Source: Nyssa sinensis (lineage: Eukaryota > Streptophyta > Magnoliopsida > Cornales > Nyssaceae). From it: 64,000 nt of DNA. Position 1 is the stretch's first letter. Each line of letters starts with the position of its first letter. Under the pieces are notes generated by a model. The model was not told the DNA's origin and did not search any database. It saw only the letters and a list, made by a program, of their open reading frames with translations. Below, in pieces: positions 1 through 10,792 of this stretch. The stretch is taken from positions 10,698,040-10,762,039 of the forward strand of contig CM018048.1 of the NCBI GenBank assembly GCA_008638375.1. Direction: 5' to 3'. A program made the translations under genes and the position numbers.

Positions 1-1654
1 GCTTGGCATCAGCTACCCTCAACTTAGTTTCAACATGCTTCAGGTCCGATTGAGCAATCTTAAGCTCAGACTGGGTTTTGTTGATTTCGAACTGGGCTGT
101 CTTTAGTTCGGCTTGCACCTTCTTTAGCTCATCCTGAAGGCCAGTCACCTTCTCTGCTTCGACCAACTGGTCCATCAGTAAACCCGTTGCCCCTATGCCC
201 TACAAACAATGCTTAAACATGTTAAAATAAAAATAAAAATAAAAATAAAAATAAAAATAAAAAAAATAAATAAATAATAAATGTTACCGAATATTACCCG
301 TACGTAACCAGTCATCAATTCACCTAGAATCTGCCTTGAGCTCATTTTTTGAAAACCTGAAGGCAGTCCCATCTTTAAAGCCACCTTTATGGCCTCTGAA
401 CCATTAGGTGCTTCAGCTGGATTGAGGAGTGTCGAACTCGACCCCCTTTTAGAACCAGTTGGGACTGGAGGAGCTGTCACTGGGACGTTTGGAGCAGCTT
501 CCGGTTGTGGCGCTTGTGCCTCAGCAGGCTGAGATGGTCTCGACTGACTCATCCGAGTAGCCTCTTGAGCTGCAGCCTCGGCAGCCTCCCGAGTAGCCCT
601 TGAGATTACCCTCTTCTTCTTTTGCGCAGGCGGAGGAGCATCCGACGACGTCAGAACCTCAACTGGTTCGGGTATTGAAGAGGTTGAGCCACCAGCTTTA
701 GCCTTGCTGGATGGGACGTATCTGGCCAAAATAGACTTCTTTACTTTGGCACCATCTGCCTTAGTCAAACCTACCGCCATTAGGTTTTTTGATGATAAAA
801 TTTGTAAATGATGACGGAAGGCAGGCTGAAGAAGTTGTTCGTATCTTTTCTCAATCTCGGGAGTAAAAGTCGACCTTTTCCACTTCCTTTTATCTGTAAC
901 AAGACCATAAGAACATAATTATCACGTGTACAAAAAAGAGAAACAGATACATAAAAACACTATTATATACCAAACTGAGATCTAACAAGACTCACCAATG
1001 GGGCCGGTATGCCGAGGAAAAAGACTCAGGTCGCCGTCATAGTCTTCTCGCTCCCAACCTCCCCCGACGAAAAAATACCATTTCTTCCATGTTTTGTTGG
1101 AAGAGGGTACCGAAGTCAGAGGTCGGTACCTCTGATCAAAACAAATATAATAAAGTCCCTCAGTGGAAAGGAACTTCATGTCCATTTTACTACGAATGAG
1201 GTCCAGATCTACTTGGACCTTATTCAGATGACCTAACACTAAAAAACCTAAAAGCTGCCTCCAGCTATTGACATTTAGATCGGCAGGATAGATGTTAAAA
1301 TAGGTAAAAAAATTTCCTAAAAAGAGGGTGTAAAGGGAGGCGTACGCCTAACTCAAACCATTCGAAATAAACACAGATCTCCCCTCGTTTAATGTCGGAG
1401 GGACGATCTGAAGGCTTAGGGACTCTACAAGATACATTCCTTGGAAACTGGTATTGTTTCCTAAGGGTTGACAACATCCCCTTCGTCATATCACTCTCAC
1501 CCTCTTCCCTATGGGATGTGCTAACCTCCCTGTCACTTGACCCAAGGGCAGACTCAGAAGAAGAGAAAGATGAAGTGGAGGATGAAGACGACGGACCATC
1601 TTCACCCCCAATTTCTGACTCAACCTTAATTTCTCCCATGTTGACACCAGCCAT
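1..1654 (-). pseudogene. Antisense gene (aORF) of element A, exons 1-2 and start of exon 3
   Basis: Gene-like unit on the strand opposite to its retrotransposon. Exon 1 runs from the ATG at 1654 down to about 996. It has a Ser-rich acidic start, then a conserved domain with motifs SDRPSDIKRGEICVYFEW, VNSWRQLLGFLVLGH and VDLDLIRSKMDMKFL, and ends near NKTWKKWYFF. Intron 1 is 995-894 (GTGAGT donor, TTACAG acceptor). Exon 2 is 893-309, Lys- and Ala/Pro-rich, with an in-frame internal ATG at 780. Intron 2 is 308 to about 193, with an (AAAAT)n-like tract; the second of two adjacent AG acceptors keeps the frame. Exon 3 starts near 192 and encodes a Leu/Lys/Glu heptad coiled coil that leaves the window. 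One lesion is visible: a 7-base A-run on the plus strand (1306-1312) shifts the frame after RKFF. The domain resembles what I recall as the 'putative gypsy type transposon' family. Function unknown. Confidence 0.7.
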
Positions 1655-2157
1655 GGCCGTAATGTTGCGAAAAATTACGAGAACTAAGATAAAGACGATG
1701 AAGAAAGCAAAGATGAAGAGAGAACAGAACGAGAAATTAGAACGTTACCGGCCATGGAGTTAAAATAGTCAGTTCGCAGTCACCGGAACTCGCTCTGAAT
1801 TCACCAGAAATTGCGCTCGAACAATATGTCGAAACTATTTGAGAGAGGTAAATAGGTTTCGCAATAGAAAAAATCACTAGTTATGAAAGCGTATCATTTT
1901 AAAAATTTAGAGAACCAGGAAAAGAGACATTTAAAATGTCTCGAGAAGATAAAAAGAAACGACTGAATTAAATAAATAAACCTCGCTTATCAAAACGACG
2001 GTCTGCTCCTTAATTATGTTATGGCGACTCATGTCTCCTCGAAATACCAAAAAAGCTTATTACTGTGTGTACACGTGGTTTGTCATAAATAAAAGGTACA
2101 CCTAACCTGACAGAAACCCTAGCCTCAGTTTTGTACGCGTTTTTTAAGAACCAAGGC

Positions 2158-2172
2158 TTGGGGGGGAGTAGC
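2158..2172 (+). other. Polypurine tract of element A
   Basis: The purine run GGCTTGGGGGGGAGTAGC ends directly before the LTR start TGATGTA. In LTR retrotransposons this tract primes plus-strand DNA synthesis. The same tract type occurs at the matching place in elements B, C and D. Confidence 0.8.
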
Positions 2173-2781
2173 TGATGTACCACAAATATACTCTCACTCA
2201 GGGCCCAACACGTGTCTAGTCTAGATTATACAAACTTGTCAAATAAGTATACCGAGATTCTATCATCTCGGCACATTCAACAATAATTTAAGTTATCTTT
2301 TAAAACCATCGATGTCGCTTCCACAGTACATCGGGATACCGACGTCATAATGATGGGACAACCATTTACAAAAATATTATGACGTAGGTCGTCGTGATGA
2401 AAATACTACCGCCTGACAGACGGAGCAGCCTAGCTCTGCCTAAAGACGAAATAAAGTCCTAGCCCTACATCGCTATACAATCAGTGACGAACAAAGACAT
2501 AAAGAGCTCATGATAAAATTGCCTCCACCGCATGACACTAAAAACAAAGCTCCCTCGATTTATAAATACACTAAGAAAGGTATGTACAAAGGATCGGATA
2601 TTATTTATTAACAGAAAAGAAGATATTATTAAGTCAAGTGAGATTTTTCTACTTCATCTCATTTTAACCATCGGAGCGGCTACCCACCGGAGCCCAACCC
2701 GGTGGCTTTCTGATTTTATTTCTTCGCAGGATTGTTCACAGCGACGGTCAAGTCCTCGACGAGCCAAAAACTGCAGCATCA
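2173..2781 (+). repeat. 3' LTR of element A (609 bp)
   Basis: Starts TGATGTACC, ends GCAGCATCA, so it has the short inverted ends TGATG/CATCA seen in the other Tat LTRs of the window. Its middle differs from the LTRs of C and D, but the last ~110 bp keep the core with gctaccc-accggagcc seen in those LTRs. It is therefore a separate LTR subfamily of one lineage. Confidence 0.8.
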
Positions 2782-4419
2782 GTTTACTTGCTTGCTTATG
2801 TTTTGTTTGGATGACGAGGTTTTTAGAGAAAAGAAAAGATTGGTATGGAGAGAAAAAAAAATTATCTGTTTAGATGTTTAAGCAGGAGAGAAAAAAAAAA
2901 TTTGAAGACAAAAATAGAGCACTCCTTCAATCCCTCCATAAATGGAGAGATTTGGAGAAAAATGAAAACTTTTTAAAGTATTTTTTAAAATATAAAAAAT
3001 ACCCTTAAATGTTTGTGTTAAAAATTAGAATTTTTATAACAAAATAAATTTAATTATCAAATAATTTATACACTTTCTTTTCATTTTTCTCCAACTAATT
3101 ATTCAAATAAGAAATAGTTATTTTGCTTTTCATTTCTCTCTGCTTCACAAAATTTTTCTCAAATTTGTCCCATCGTGTCCCATCCTGATTATCATTTTTA
3201 AATAAATAATTATTTTTTAATATTGATTTTACACAATTACATATATATATTCATGGATAAGTTAAGTGTTTTAAAATACATAAAAAATATTTAAATATTT
3301 AAATAATTTGATTCTATAAATAAGACGAGTTTCTTTCCTAAATCCGTCTATAATCCATTTGTATACTTCTCAAACCCTTCTCATTTGGGGCTGATTATCC
3401 AGGAAAAAAAAAAATAAAATCCCCACCACATATTGACATCCCCAGTAAGAAAATTTATGTGCTTAAACTTCTAGTGTTTTTTGGACGAACTCTTGAGCTT
3501 GAAACCCTATCATACTACTTCAGACATTTGAAATTGAAATTCATCACTTAAAATTGAGTCACTAAAAAAGATACAAAAGATTTATTTTTTTAAATAAAAG
3601 TTACTTGTCTTTTTATACATATAGATAATTTTCATCTTTAGTAAACATTTTACATACGCCAAATCAAAATAGAAACCCCTTTTTATAAGTAAAATATTTT
3701 CAAAACCTTAACTTATGTTATTTTTTTATAATTAAAAGTATTAAATATATTGACATTACAGAAATTCAGACACAATATGTTTATTAATTATATTATGTGT
3801 CAATCTGTTTATGATTTAAACTCATTTATACTCAACCCAAACCAACGCTTCTTGTCGTATTCATATTGTATTGTCATGTCGAGTTTAAAATTGATGCTCC
3901 TACAAACAGCACAATGCCCAAGTATAATTTTTTTTTTCCTTCTTAAATGACCTCTTTGAGAAAAAAATATATAATTCAATTATCGCTTTAGGTGCCATGA
4001 TAACACTTTTTATCATTGTGTATCCTTTGAGATTAAGTTGTTATGATGTGTTGGACCAAAAATCTAAGATGTTAAAAAATGAATATAACATTTGGATAAT
4101 TATAGATTTCAAGAAAGAAACTAACTCAACGGTCAACAACTCAACATACAAGCTTTTACCAAAAATAAGAACAATATGTCTATTAACCTCTGTTTTGCCT
4201 TTCCATTCCTCAGTTGAAGCAATCTTTTTCGGGTGCCAGATGAATCCAGGGAAAACCAAAAACACAAATTTCATTTTCAATCTCCATTTTCCTTCAAAGC
4301 AAACACCATAACAAAATTTGGGTATCCCTTTTAAACACCAAATGTTAAGAAAGAAAAAGGAAAAAAAAAAACACAGAGAGATTGATTGAAGAATTCTTGT
4401 TTTGTTTGTAATCTCAGCC
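2782..4419. other. AT-rich intergenic DNA upstream of the 4420 gene
   Basis: No coding potential is evident. Poly-A/T tracts and short AT repeats dominate. The last ~100 bp (purine-rich acacagagagattgattg, then the leader before the ATG) are probably the 5' UTR and promoter of the gene at 4420. No clear TATA position could be fixed. The start (2810-3200) contains GTTTGGATG and GA-rich stretches like MITE ends, but no partner end was found. Confidence 0.5.
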
Positions 4420-5121
4420 ATGGGAAGGAAAATTCCTATTGGCGAGAATCCATCAATCCATCCAGTACTATCATTATCACTACTTGTTGCATGTTTTGCT
4501 GCTACAATCGCCATCATTTCATCTTTATGCGGTGCTCTATCAAGGAAAAAATCTCCTCCTCCATCAGCTTCACAGCATCAAACAACAGAAAATTCTGATG
4601 GATCAAGTCCACCGCCAAATGAGGCAGCAACAGACGCAACAATGAAACCACCAACCGCAGTAGCAGTAGGATTAGAGGATACAACAGGTAGGACATCCCC
4701 ACAAGATGATGAGCCACAACCACCACTGCCACCACCACCGGGGACTCTGAGAAATGCAGCTTCTTACCATTACCGGTCAAACTCAACAGCATCGCAGCAG
4801 CGGAGATTATCATTCAGTTTGAGCATGAGGCTGCAAGGAGGTGGGGGGCTGGTATCAAGACAACAGTCTAGGAGAGAGGAACAGCATGACAAAAAGAGAA
4901 ACAAAAAATTGAATCATGAAGACTCTATTTGGAAGAAGACAATTATTCTGGGGGAAAAATGTAGAGTCCCGGATGAGGATGATGCAATCTGTTATGATGA
5001 GAAGGGAAATAGGATCTCAACATACCACCCAAAAGTCCCCAGGTCTTTACCAGTGTCCCGGCAGACGTCTTTTATTGATCAGGATGCAATTCCAAGCTTA
5101 GGGGGACAAGAAAAGAGGTGA
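4420..5121 (+). CDS. Uncharacterised plant single-pass membrane protein, 233 aa
   Basis: Single-exon reading frame from ATG 4420, in good plant context (GCCATGGG), to TGA 5119-5121. The frame is open 18 bases further upstream but without an ATG. Residues 1-15 are short and basic/polar. Residues 16-40 form one hydrophobic helix (VLSLSLLVACFAATIAIISS) that could be a signal anchor. Residues 42-110 are Ser/Pro-rich with a run of prolines and are probably disordered. Residues 120-165 are basic, and the C-terminal third carries the motif WKKTIILGEKCRVPDED (171-187), then YDEKGNRISTYHPK and PRSLPVSR. I recall this C-terminal block from uncharacterised plant proteins but know no function. The topology suggests a short luminal or extracellular end and a cytosolic basic tail. 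No disabling lesion is seen, and base composition and context look like a host gene, not a transposon. Confidence 0.8.
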   Translation: MGRKIPIGENPSIHPVLSLSLLVACFAATIAIISSLCGALSRKKSPPPSASQHQTTENSDGSSPPPNEAATDATMKPPTAVAVGLEDTTGRTSPQDDEPQPPLPPPPGTLRNAASYHYRSNSTASQQRRLSFSLSMRLQGGGGLVSRQQSRREEQHDKKRNKKLNHEDSIWKKTIILGEKCRVPDEDDAICYDEKGNRISTYHPKVPRSLPVSRQTSFIDQDAIPSLGGQEKR

Positions 5122-6312
5122 AACCGAACAAAAAAACCTTGGGTTTTGTTGATAAATCATTTGTATTATCTAGGGGGTTTCCCTTGTATTTTAACAAGAA
5201 CAAAATGAGCTGAGGTACGGAGTTGCATTCAATCATATAACATTTGATCAATCTACAGATAGTTTGCATTTTGCTCTCTTGACCATTAATTTAAGGAGGA
5301 CTTCATTAATACATGTATATCTATATACGTATACATGATTTGCAATCATCCCACAAATTGTTTCCTTGTTGAGTTGCATTCAATATTGAAAACCGGGTTT
5401 GGGAAAAAACTAAAAACTGTTCTAATGCTGATAGAACTTCTCTAAAATTATTAGAATCCAAATAATGGTTCAGTTTGACATGTAGAATCGATTTCTTTGC
5501 TAGTCTTCTCTCTTTATTTATTTATTTTTTGTTTGAAATTTTTTCACTTTTTTTTTTTGGAGGGGGGGGGGGGGGTTTGGGGGTGGGAGGAAGGTAATTG
5601 TTAGTTTTTGGGTTTTGGATCAATCCATATGTGAATAAGATTCGCTCACTAGGGAATGGGCCTCGACCATTTAAGTGGCTGATAGGATAAGTTCTTATTT
5701 TTATTCAAATACGTCTCTATCATGTATTGATAGAGATCAGTATTTTGAATCTTAACAAATCTTATATGTATCTAAAATAAATACGCAGATATGTGGTCTG
5801 CGTAACGTGGTTGTGAGACATAATACACTTTTTTTCTCTAGTGTTTTTCCTCTCTGGTGAGTTTAGAACAAGAAGATTGAAGGGATAATTCTAGTAGCTA
5901 ACCCTGCATAACTTCGCAAAATTTGGGGACATATACGGAAGTCAGAATTCAACGTTTGACTCGTAACAACAAGCAATATACGATCTACAGGGATCATCTA
6001 CAGTCAGGTATAACTTAACCCGTATACATGCCATATGTATTGAGTGTTTATAGTAATTGGAATTGTGAATTCAATACCATCCCCTGGTTTGCTTAACAAT
6101 CACAAGGAGGAACCCGTTAAGTTGGTCCAATCATGTTTTGAGGAATCCATTAAGGTTGATAAACATCATGTTCTTCCATGTTTACGTCCAACTCCAGCAC
6201 ACTAAAGGCATAAGATTCAGAGCTGTACTATAAGGAATATGTTGATTGGTTGAAGGATCTATATTTGTTAGCCACACCAATTAAGATAATTTAGACACAC
6301 ACATACACACAT

Positions 6313-6347
<35 letters not shown>
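5122..6347. other. Intergenic DNA downstream of the 4420 gene
   Basis: The first ~150 bp are probably 3' UTR. A run of 14 G follows a T-rich tract at 5562-5575. From about 5630 to 6290 the sequence is more complex (leader-like tctctagtgtttttcctctc near 5837) and may be an old LTR remnant, but no paired ends or protein similarity were found. It ends in an (AT)n(TG)n microsatellite (about 6312-6347) that abuts element B. Confidence 0.4.
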
Positions 6348-7035
6348 TGATGCTGCACTTTCTAATCAGTGGGGACTCCGTTCCTCCTCGCCTGTCGAAC
6401 ATTCAAAGAAAGAGATCAGAGGGCCACCAGGTTGGCTCCGGTGGTAGCCGCACCAATGATAAAGTCAATAAAACTAAATTGAAAGACTATAATTGAAAGT
6501 AATTGAATGAGCGTAAATTAAAAACGCACCTTAGGGCTTTATTTATAGGCTGTGGATTTCCTAAGTTGATTAGGATTCGACTTCGTGAAGACAGGAATTT
6601 GATCGTCATTAGAGAATGGCAGTTACCATGTTGAACACTACGCTTCAAAGGAAGTGAAGGATATCCATGAATGACAGTTTCCTTGTTGCACACTGTTTTC
6701 TTATCTTTAGCTCGGTAGGGAGCCTGAGACAGTTAGCCAGCTCGGAAGCTTCTTATACGCGAGTACAGTGCCTTCCGGACTGAAGATGAGATCGGAGGCA
6801 GTGCGAGGTTCTAAGCTAAGGAGTTCTAGAGATCATAACCATAAACCTGCTCTGGATGGACGAGTTTTGCCTGTTCTAAGTGTACACGTGTCATGTGGAG
6901 GTTGGTCTATCACTTTATGGCGTTTAGCTACCCCCCCGGAGCCTTAGTTTAGCACCATGTGTAACTAGGGCTGTGGGTTTCTGAAAATTCATGCATCTTG
7001 TCACTTCGTCTTCCCAGACGACCGTTGATGTGGCA
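6348..7035 (-). mobile_element. Element B: Tat-type Ty3/gypsy, 3' LTR and adjacent interior, cut by gap
   Basis: LTR 6348-6926 (579 bp) begins TGATGCTGCAC on the plus strand and is the same family as the LTRs of element D, in the same minus orientation. It is followed by a C-rich tract (6927-6945), the polypurine tract on the minus strand, and ~90 bp of interior matching element D at 50605-50716. The assembly gap starts at 7036, so the rest of the element is missing. The left flank is a TG microsatellite, so no target duplication can be judged. Confidence 0.8.
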
Positions 7036-7135
7036 NNNNNNNNNNNNNNNNNNNNNNNNNNNNNNNNNNNNNNNNNNNNNNNNNNNNNNNNNNNNNNNNN
7101 NNNNNNNNNNNNNNNNNNNNNNNNNNNNNNNNNNN
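7036..7135. other. Assembly gap of 100 N
   Basis: Exactly 100 N, the conventional size for a gap of unknown length. It falls inside retroelement B. Reading frames spanning it are meaningless. Confidence 0.99.
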
Positions 7136-7470
7136 AAAAAAAAAAAAAACAGCTCTTGAGAGGAAATGAGTAGTGAAACTCATAATATTTTAATATTTTT
7201 TTACTGTTGTCGAGTGATTGTTGGATCATCAAAATAGACGAGTGAAACTCAAGATGCAAAAATTGCTTCACTAGATGCTGCTCCTGTTGGAGCTAGGTTT
7301 ACTAACGTGGCTCGACATCTATTGTCGATTGAGCTGTTTGCATCTCCAATAGGAGATGCTCTTATATCATATTCCTCTTTTAGGCTTTTCTTCTCCCACA
7401 TTTACTATGTTTTGCCTATTCTATAAATTTTTCTTATGATTTTCTTCCCTTTCATTATGGTTTCTCCAAC

Positions 7471-7525
<55 letters not shown>

Positions 7526-7553
7526 CAATTCTTTCCCTAACAACAACTATAAC
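7136..7553. other. Flanking DNA with (CT)n microsatellite
   Basis: Starts with 14 A at the gap edge. It contains CTCCTGTTGGAGC and a MITE-like end ggagatgctctta (about 7349-7363) without an identified partner. A (CT)n tract spans about 7474-7519. The final five bases ATAAC (7549-7553) are the left target duplication of element C. No gene is seen. Confidence 0.6.
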
Positions 7554-8062
7554 TGATGTACCATAAAGTGATAGTCTAACCAGAACTTGACACGTGTATG
7601 TGTAGAGCTCTTCCGTATGCAAGTCAAGAAATAATGTAAAGCCAGATTAGACAACCACAAGGTGTTCAGATGTGACCTGTTCAAAATGATGCACGCCCTA
7701 CTTCTAGAGCTAAAGCTACAAAGTATTTACACGAAGGGGTACTGACCAGGCCACCGTCTTCCATGCCCTACCAACCTCAATACAAGGAAACAGAATCCAA
7801 CATAGCAACTACTATTCTCGGATATTTTCAAATCCCTACTTTTACAACTCTGAATCATAATCAACTTAGGAAATTTGTAGCCTATAAATAAAATCCTAAG
7901 GTGTGCTTTTAATTTACACTTAATCAATTCCTTTCAATTACAGTCTTTTTATTTTACTAACTTTATCATCGGAGCAGCTACCACCGAAGCCTACCCTTTG
8001 ACTTTCAGTTCTCGACAAGTGATGGAAAACAGAAGCCCCACTGATCAGAAAGTGCAACATCA
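7554..8062 (+). repeat. 5' LTR of element C (509 bp)
   Basis: TGATGTACC...GCAACATCA. Contains a likely core promoter TATAAATAAAA near 7884. It is 60 bp longer than the 3' LTR; two indels explain most of this: ~20 bp after TGATGTA, and ~45 bp near the end between short GAAGCC-like repeats that is missing from the 3' LTR. Confidence 0.92.
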
Positions 8063-8084
8063 GTTTGGCGCCGTTTGTGAGAAC
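8063..8084 (+). other. Primer-binding site of element C
   Basis: GTTTGGCGCCGTTTGTGAG follows the LTR end directly. TGGCGCC complements a tRNA 3' end GGCGCCA, and this TGGCGCYGT... type is common in plant Ty3/gypsy elements. Element D has TGGCGCTGTCTGTGGGAA at the same place. Confidence 0.75.
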
Positions 8085-8153
8085 AAAAATCATTTCAGCT
8101 AACTTTCTCCTTCGAAAGCAACAACTCTTTTGTCTTTTTCTTTTAAGAAGGCA

Positions 8154-9905
8154 ATGGCTCCTAATCTTTGTCCTAGAAAGAGCTCTCAAAACCCCTGAAA
8201 TAAGCCTCCCGCTGGAAGAAGAAGAGGGCAAACACCCAATCACTTACAACAGTAGCTTCATTGGATTCAATGACAATCTGATCAAATGCAAGAGTAATTT
8301 ATTGCCATGTCACAAGCTTTGGCTTCGTTGGCCTAGAATCAACGGAGCAATATCCCTCACCCTTCTCCTACCAAATTTGCTAATGAAGGGCCTCAGCCTC
8401 CTGCCACCACCATGGGCGGAGGGCCTCCCAACTAGGAGCTCCCTAACGTATAGTCGGTACACCCCCATGGTACTATTCACATAGAGGCTGACCCACAAAC
8501 ATCAACATCTGTAGGGAGAGGGATGCCCGCTTTTCACCCAGCTGTCCATTAACAAATCAGAACGAAGATCCCAACTCCAGTAGCCTCAGGGGCCGATCCA
8601 ACGCCACCAGAGTTCCAGCCTCCACTAGCACCGGCTCCCCTAGTCCAAGGAAGGCAACGTTCCCCTACCAATATTAGACAAGCTCATCCCTTGAATATAG
8701 GGGTTGGAGGTGCAAGACTGGGCCAACAACGGGGCCCAAATCCACAACTAGTTCTGCCCAGAGTTCCTCAAATGATGGAGGATATAGCAAGTTCCATGGA
8801 ACAGATCATTTTTACCAGGGGGACACATGCCCTTCTAGAGCAAGATGAATTGGGAAAACTGTTCGGGATGTTCGCCACACCATTTACCTCTTCCATAATG
8901 ACAAAGGAGCGGCCAAAGAAGTTCACCCTCTACGACGGGTCTGAGGACCCTAGAGACCATCTCTCCCATTATCAGCATACAATGGCTCTCCATGGGGCTA
9001 CTGACACCTTCATGTGCCGCACCTTTGTGACAAGCCTCAAAGGTACCGCTTTAAAGTAGTTGCATAATCTTCCTCAAGAATCGATCATCAATTTTTACAA
9101 GCTTAGTAGGCGATTCCTTGATCGATTCCTGACCAACAAAAAGTTAAGGAAATGGCCAGAATTCCTGTTAACTGTAAAGCAGGCAAAGGGGGAGTCACTT
9201 CGATAGTACATTGCTCACTTTAATACTGAGCTCACATAGATAACGAATTACAGCCCGAGTTTTCTAGTAGTAGCTCTTACTTCTGGCCTAAGGCCTGGGC
9301 ACTTCCAAGATTCTCTGACAAATAATCCTCCTGTCGACATGGCAACACTCACAGAGCGAGCACGAAAATACATAAACTTGAAGGATACAAAAATGTCCTT
9401 CTGAAAGGCGAAAGAGCAGGCTCAGAAGGATGATTACATCTAGAAGAGGGACATCGGCGCAACTAGGAAGAGGGTGAGGAATCATGACAAGAGGACGGCA
9501 TCTAGAACCCAAAACAATCCTAATTTTGGAAGGTACAACACTTTCGCCCCTCTGAATGCCTCTCTCACTCACATACTCTAGCAGATATAGACTCGTGAGG
9601 ACTTGAAATGGCCAGAACCATTAAAGAGAAATCCTAACACTAGAGATAAAAAACAAATATTGTGACTTTCACAAGAAGCATGGACACACCACTGAAGAGT
9701 ACAGAGCTCTCAAGCAAGAGATTAAACATCTCATTAAAAGAAAGCGGCTGTAGGAGTTCGTTTGACAAGAAGGGAGGCAGAACCCCAGTAACAACAGACC
9801 ACAACAAAGAAGGTAAGAGCAAAGGCCTGAACAAAGGGAGGCTCAAAACGAACAACTACACCAAAATAATCAAGTCATCTTTGTCCTTCATGCTGACAAC
9901 ACGGT
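8154..9905 (+). pseudogene. gag of element C (capsid and zinc-knuckle region), decayed
   Basis: The likely start ATG 8154 (MAPNLCPRK) matches the gag start of element D. The best preserved part is the capsid at 8691-9400, with KFTLYDGSEDPRDHLSHYQ (to 9059) and, after a stop, KQAKGESLR and NPPVDMA; these fit the plant retrotransposon gag family. At 9657-9715 a zinc-knuckle-like segment reads YCDFHKKHGHTTEEY, where the last metal-binding Cys of the element D copy is Tyr. Several in-frame stops (for example 9057-9059) break the frame. It would have made the particle protein. Confidence 0.8.
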
Positions 9906-10079
9906 GATGAGAATGTCCAACCGAGCCAGGAAACGGAATGCTCGGGAGGCAAGGGCCGAACCACATGTCCTTTAGATCTCCGCCATTGAAAAAATGATAA
10001 GGTCGAGGCCGCAAATCCAGTTCTGAAAATTGGATCTTATTGGGGTACAATGTCCTCACAGTGATGCTCTCGTCATCTC

Positions 10080-10572
10080 ACTCAAAATTGCCAATTCTGA
10101 GATCTGAAGGGTTCTGGTGGATACGAAAAGCTCCACTAACATGCTATTCTACGAACCTTTCAAGCACATGAAGCTTAACCTGAACGATATCAATGCCACC
10201 ACCGCTGTAATGGCGAGATTCGATGGGAACCTCAGCACCCCACTGGGCAAAATAGACCTTCCGACCACAACTAGAGAAGGGGAAGGTCAGAAGGCATTGA
10301 TTTCTGAGTATATGGTCTTGGACTCTAAGTCCCTCTACAATGCCATCATTGGGAGGCCCTGGCTCTATCAGACGGGAGCATTCACTTCGACACTCAAAAT
10401 AGCAATCACATACCTCACTGGGCAAAATAGACCTTTCGACCACAACTGGAAAAGGGGAAGGTCAGAAGGCATTGATTCTCGAGTATATGGTCTTGGACTC
10501 TAAGTCCCTCTATAATGCCATCAATGGGAGGCCCTAGCTCCATCAGATGGGAGCAGTCACTTCGACCCTCCA
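10080..10572 (+). pseudogene. Aspartic protease region of element C, with internal tandem duplication
   Basis: Aligns with the protease of element D. The active-site DTGSS of retroviral-type proteases reads DTKSS here, followed by FYEPFKHMK. The C-terminal half, with EGQKALISEYMVLDSK and GRPWL, occurs twice: 10242-10395 and again 10417-10572 (about 155 bp each, offset 175-177 bp, roughly 90% alike). The second copy also has stops. The enzyme is not functional. Confidence 0.8.
10242..10572 (+). repeat. Direct tandem duplication of ~155 bp in the protease gene
   Basis: Two direct copies starting ACTGGGCAAAATAGACCTT at 10242 and 10417 and ending TCACTTCGACMCTC near 10395 and 10572, separated by ~20 bp. 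Element D has this sequence once, so the duplication arose in element C. Confidence 0.85.
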
Positions 10573-10792
10573 TTAATGCTTGAAATATGTTCAGAACGAT
10601 AAGATTTTTTCCTTCTAGGGCTGTTAGCCAACCGCCTAGGAATGCCATGCCCTCGCGCAGAAGGAAAAAACCTTCAAATAACAATCACAGTACCCTCGTG
10701 AAGGAGGAAGTCCTACACCTTCCGACCTTCATGAGATAGAGGAGTGCCCCTCCGAGATCAACGAGCCATTAAGCCCTAGGGGAAGGAACAAC

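Larger units (their letters stand above)
1..2781 (+). mobile_element. Element A: Ty3/gypsy Tat-type retrotransposon, 3' portion only
   Basis: The 3' end of an LTR retrotransposon that enters from upstream of the window. It ends with a polypurine tract (2158-2172) followed by an LTR that starts TGATGTACC (2173) and ends GCAGCATCA (2781). No primer-binding site follows the LTR, so this is the 3' LTR. The interior seen here is occupied by an antisense spliced gene (complement of <1-1654) homologous to those in elements C and D, which are clearly Tat-type. The 5' LTR and pol lie outside the window, so the target duplication cannot be tested. Confidence 0.85.

Noticed and set aside
1392..1763. 123-codon plus-strand frame
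   Set aside because: Shadow of exon 1 of the antisense gene of element A; the conserved motifs are on the other strand.
6312..6347. CRISPR-like or regulatory repeat
   Set aside because: A plain AT/TG microsatellite; the window is plant nuclear DNA.
6924..7271. Frames that run through the N stretch
   Set aside because: They include 100 unknown bases.
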